64,000 nucleotides of DNA from Planctomycetota bacterium (lineage in GTDB: Bacteria > Planctomycetota > UBA1135 > UBA2386). Location of the stretch: assembly GCA_016794035.1 (NCBI GenBank), contig JAEUHS010000060.1, positions 1 through 64,000 of the forward strand, written 5' to 3'. Below the pieces are notes generated by a model. The model saw only the letters and a program-made list of their open reading frames with translations, was not told the origin of the DNA and did not search any database. The position numbers and the translations under genes were made by a program. Each line of letters opens with the position of its first letter. Within the stretch, counting starts at the first letter, position 1. This document shows, piece after piece, positions 63,090-64,000 of the stretch.

Positions 63090-64000
63090 AACGGGTCGTC
63101 GCAGCGGCGCTCGCCGTGGTCGGTGCCGCGCTCGCGCAGGGCCCGATGCTCGGCTCGATCGGCCCCGTCGCGGACGTCGTCGCCGCGCTCGCGGTCGACA
63201 CCGACGGCGACGGCCGCGCCGAACTGGTGCTGGTCACGCGCGACGGGCGATTCGTGCGCTACGGCCTCGCCGCCGATGCGGCCGGCCTGCAGCGCCGCGG
63301 CGCGCTGCACCTGTCGGATCCGGCGCACACGTTGTTCGCCGCCGCCGACCTGCTGCCGCAGGCGGGCGTCGAGTTCGTGGTCGCCGATCCGTCCGGCACC
63401 GGCTGGCTCGTCTGGCCCGCGGGCGACGAGGCGCGCGACGCCGCGCCGCAGTCGCTGGTGCGCCGCGCGCGCTTCACGCTGCGCACCGACGCGCCGCAGC
63501 GGGCGCCGTTCGTGCAGGACCTCGACCGCGACGGCCGGCTCGACCTGATGCTGCCGACGCTGCAGGGCGTGCAGCCGTTCCGGCAGGAACCGCCCGGCGA
63601 CGACGGCGCCCCGCGCTTCCGCGCGCTCGGCACGATGGTGGTGCCGGTGCAGACCTCGGTCGAGGCCGATCGCCGCCGCAACCAGGAACTGTCCGGCAGC
63701 CTGGTGATCCCGCAGCTCGACACCGAGGACCTGAACGGCGACGGCAGGCCCGACCTGCTGACGCGCGACGGCACGCGCCATGCGTTCCACCTGCAGCGCG
63801 ACGACGGCACGTTCGCGACGCCGGTGGTCGTCGATCTGGCGCAGTTCGAGGACAGCACCCCGAAGGCCGCGGTCGCGCTGGGCAGCACGCTGGTGCTCGG
63901 CGACCGGAAACTGCTGCAGCGCGGCGACATCGACGGCGACGGCATCCCCGACTACGTGATCGCCCATCGGCGCAAGGTGTGGACGTTCCTCGCCGACGCG
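63086..64000 (+). CDS. Exported FG-GAP-type repeat protein, partial (3' end outside the window)
   Basis: 305 codons to the window edge; starts at an ATG overlapping the previous stop (ATGA). Signal peptide about 1-18 (ends ALAQG). Repeats VDTDGDGRAELVLVTRDG, LDRDGRLDLMLPTL, LNGDGRPDLLTRDG, IDGDGIPDYVIAHR. Same family as the previous gene. The C-terminal part is missing. Confidence 0.88.
   Translation, partial: MKRVVAAALAVVGAALAQGPMLGSIGPVADVVAALAVDTDGDGRAELVLVTRDGRFVRYGLAADAAGLQRRGALHLSDPAHTLFAAADLLPQAGVEFVVADPSGTGWLVWPAGDEARDAAPQSLVRRARFTLRTDAPQRAPFVQDLDRDGRLDLMLPTLQGVQPFRQEPPGDDGAPRFRALGTMVVPVQTSVEADRRRNQELSGSLVIPQLDTEDLNGDGRPDLLTRDGTRHAFHLQRDDGTFATPVVVDLAQFEDSTPKAAVALGSTLVLGDRKLLQRGDIDGDGIPDYVIAHRRKVWTFLADA

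Overview
The window is very GC-rich, gene-dense DNA. I can support about 62 protein genes, one riboswitch and several candidate promoters and hairpins. I see no rRNA, tRNA, CRISPR array, insertion sequence or phage gene. The organism is most likely a motile member of the Planctomycetota (inference). The reasons are the many exported proteins with repeated C-terminal modules, FG-GAP-type proteins, HbpS-like and SMP-30-like exported enzymes, many sigma factors with zinc-finger anti-sigma proteins, and a flagellar export operon containing its own FliA-type sigma factor. No marker gene in the window settles the phylum.

Layout. 1-4257: ispH (cut by the window edge), an exported protein, a membrane protein and apt. 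4258-8000: a long leader with a cyclic-di-GMP-I (GEMM) riboswitch ahead of a sigma-28-type factor gene, then a CheC/CheX-like protein with a receiver-like tail and a degenerate ECF sigma factor. 8163-16192: a GAF-PAS sigma-54 activator, then an exported-protein operon (HbpS domain fused to a gluconolactonase, a duplicated DM13-like protein, HbpS fused to a cupin, a second gluconolactonase), then a PurM-like protein lacking its catalytic motifs. 16193-18385: an ECF sigma factor with two mini anti-sigma proteins, a cysteine-repeat lipoprotein and a DoxX protein.

18407-28685 is a carbohydrate/stress operon on the plus strand: glycogen-debranching-type enzyme, GH63-type glucosidase, aquaporin, GMC oxidoreductase, double-VOC protein, sugar-phosphate nucleotidyltransferase and SDR dehydrogenase. 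29071-39368 is a continuous flagellar operon, fliO-P-Q-R-flhB-flhA-flhF-flhG-fliA, with unassigned small genes and two lipoprotein genes at its tail. A plausible -24/-12 promoter lies just ahead of fliO. 39465-47146 holds a TPR protein, an Old-Yellow-Enzyme-type oxidoreductase and a set of exported proteins (HEAT repeats, secretin-N-like). 47153-58643 holds a PIG-L deacetylase, three PLP aminotransferases, two SGNH-type proteins and proteins with a shared C-terminal module. 58805-64000 is a fused ABC transporter, a two-PDZ lipoprotein and two FG-GAP proteins, the last cut by the window edge.

The genes suggest a cell whose motility is wired to c-di-GMP and to several alternative sigma factors. 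The most novel-looking items are the riboswitch-sigma factor pairing, the exported HbpS/lactonase/DM13/cupin operon, the unassigned tail of the flagellar operon, and four genes with a -10-like hexamer exactly six bases before the start codon, which suggests leaderless transcripts.
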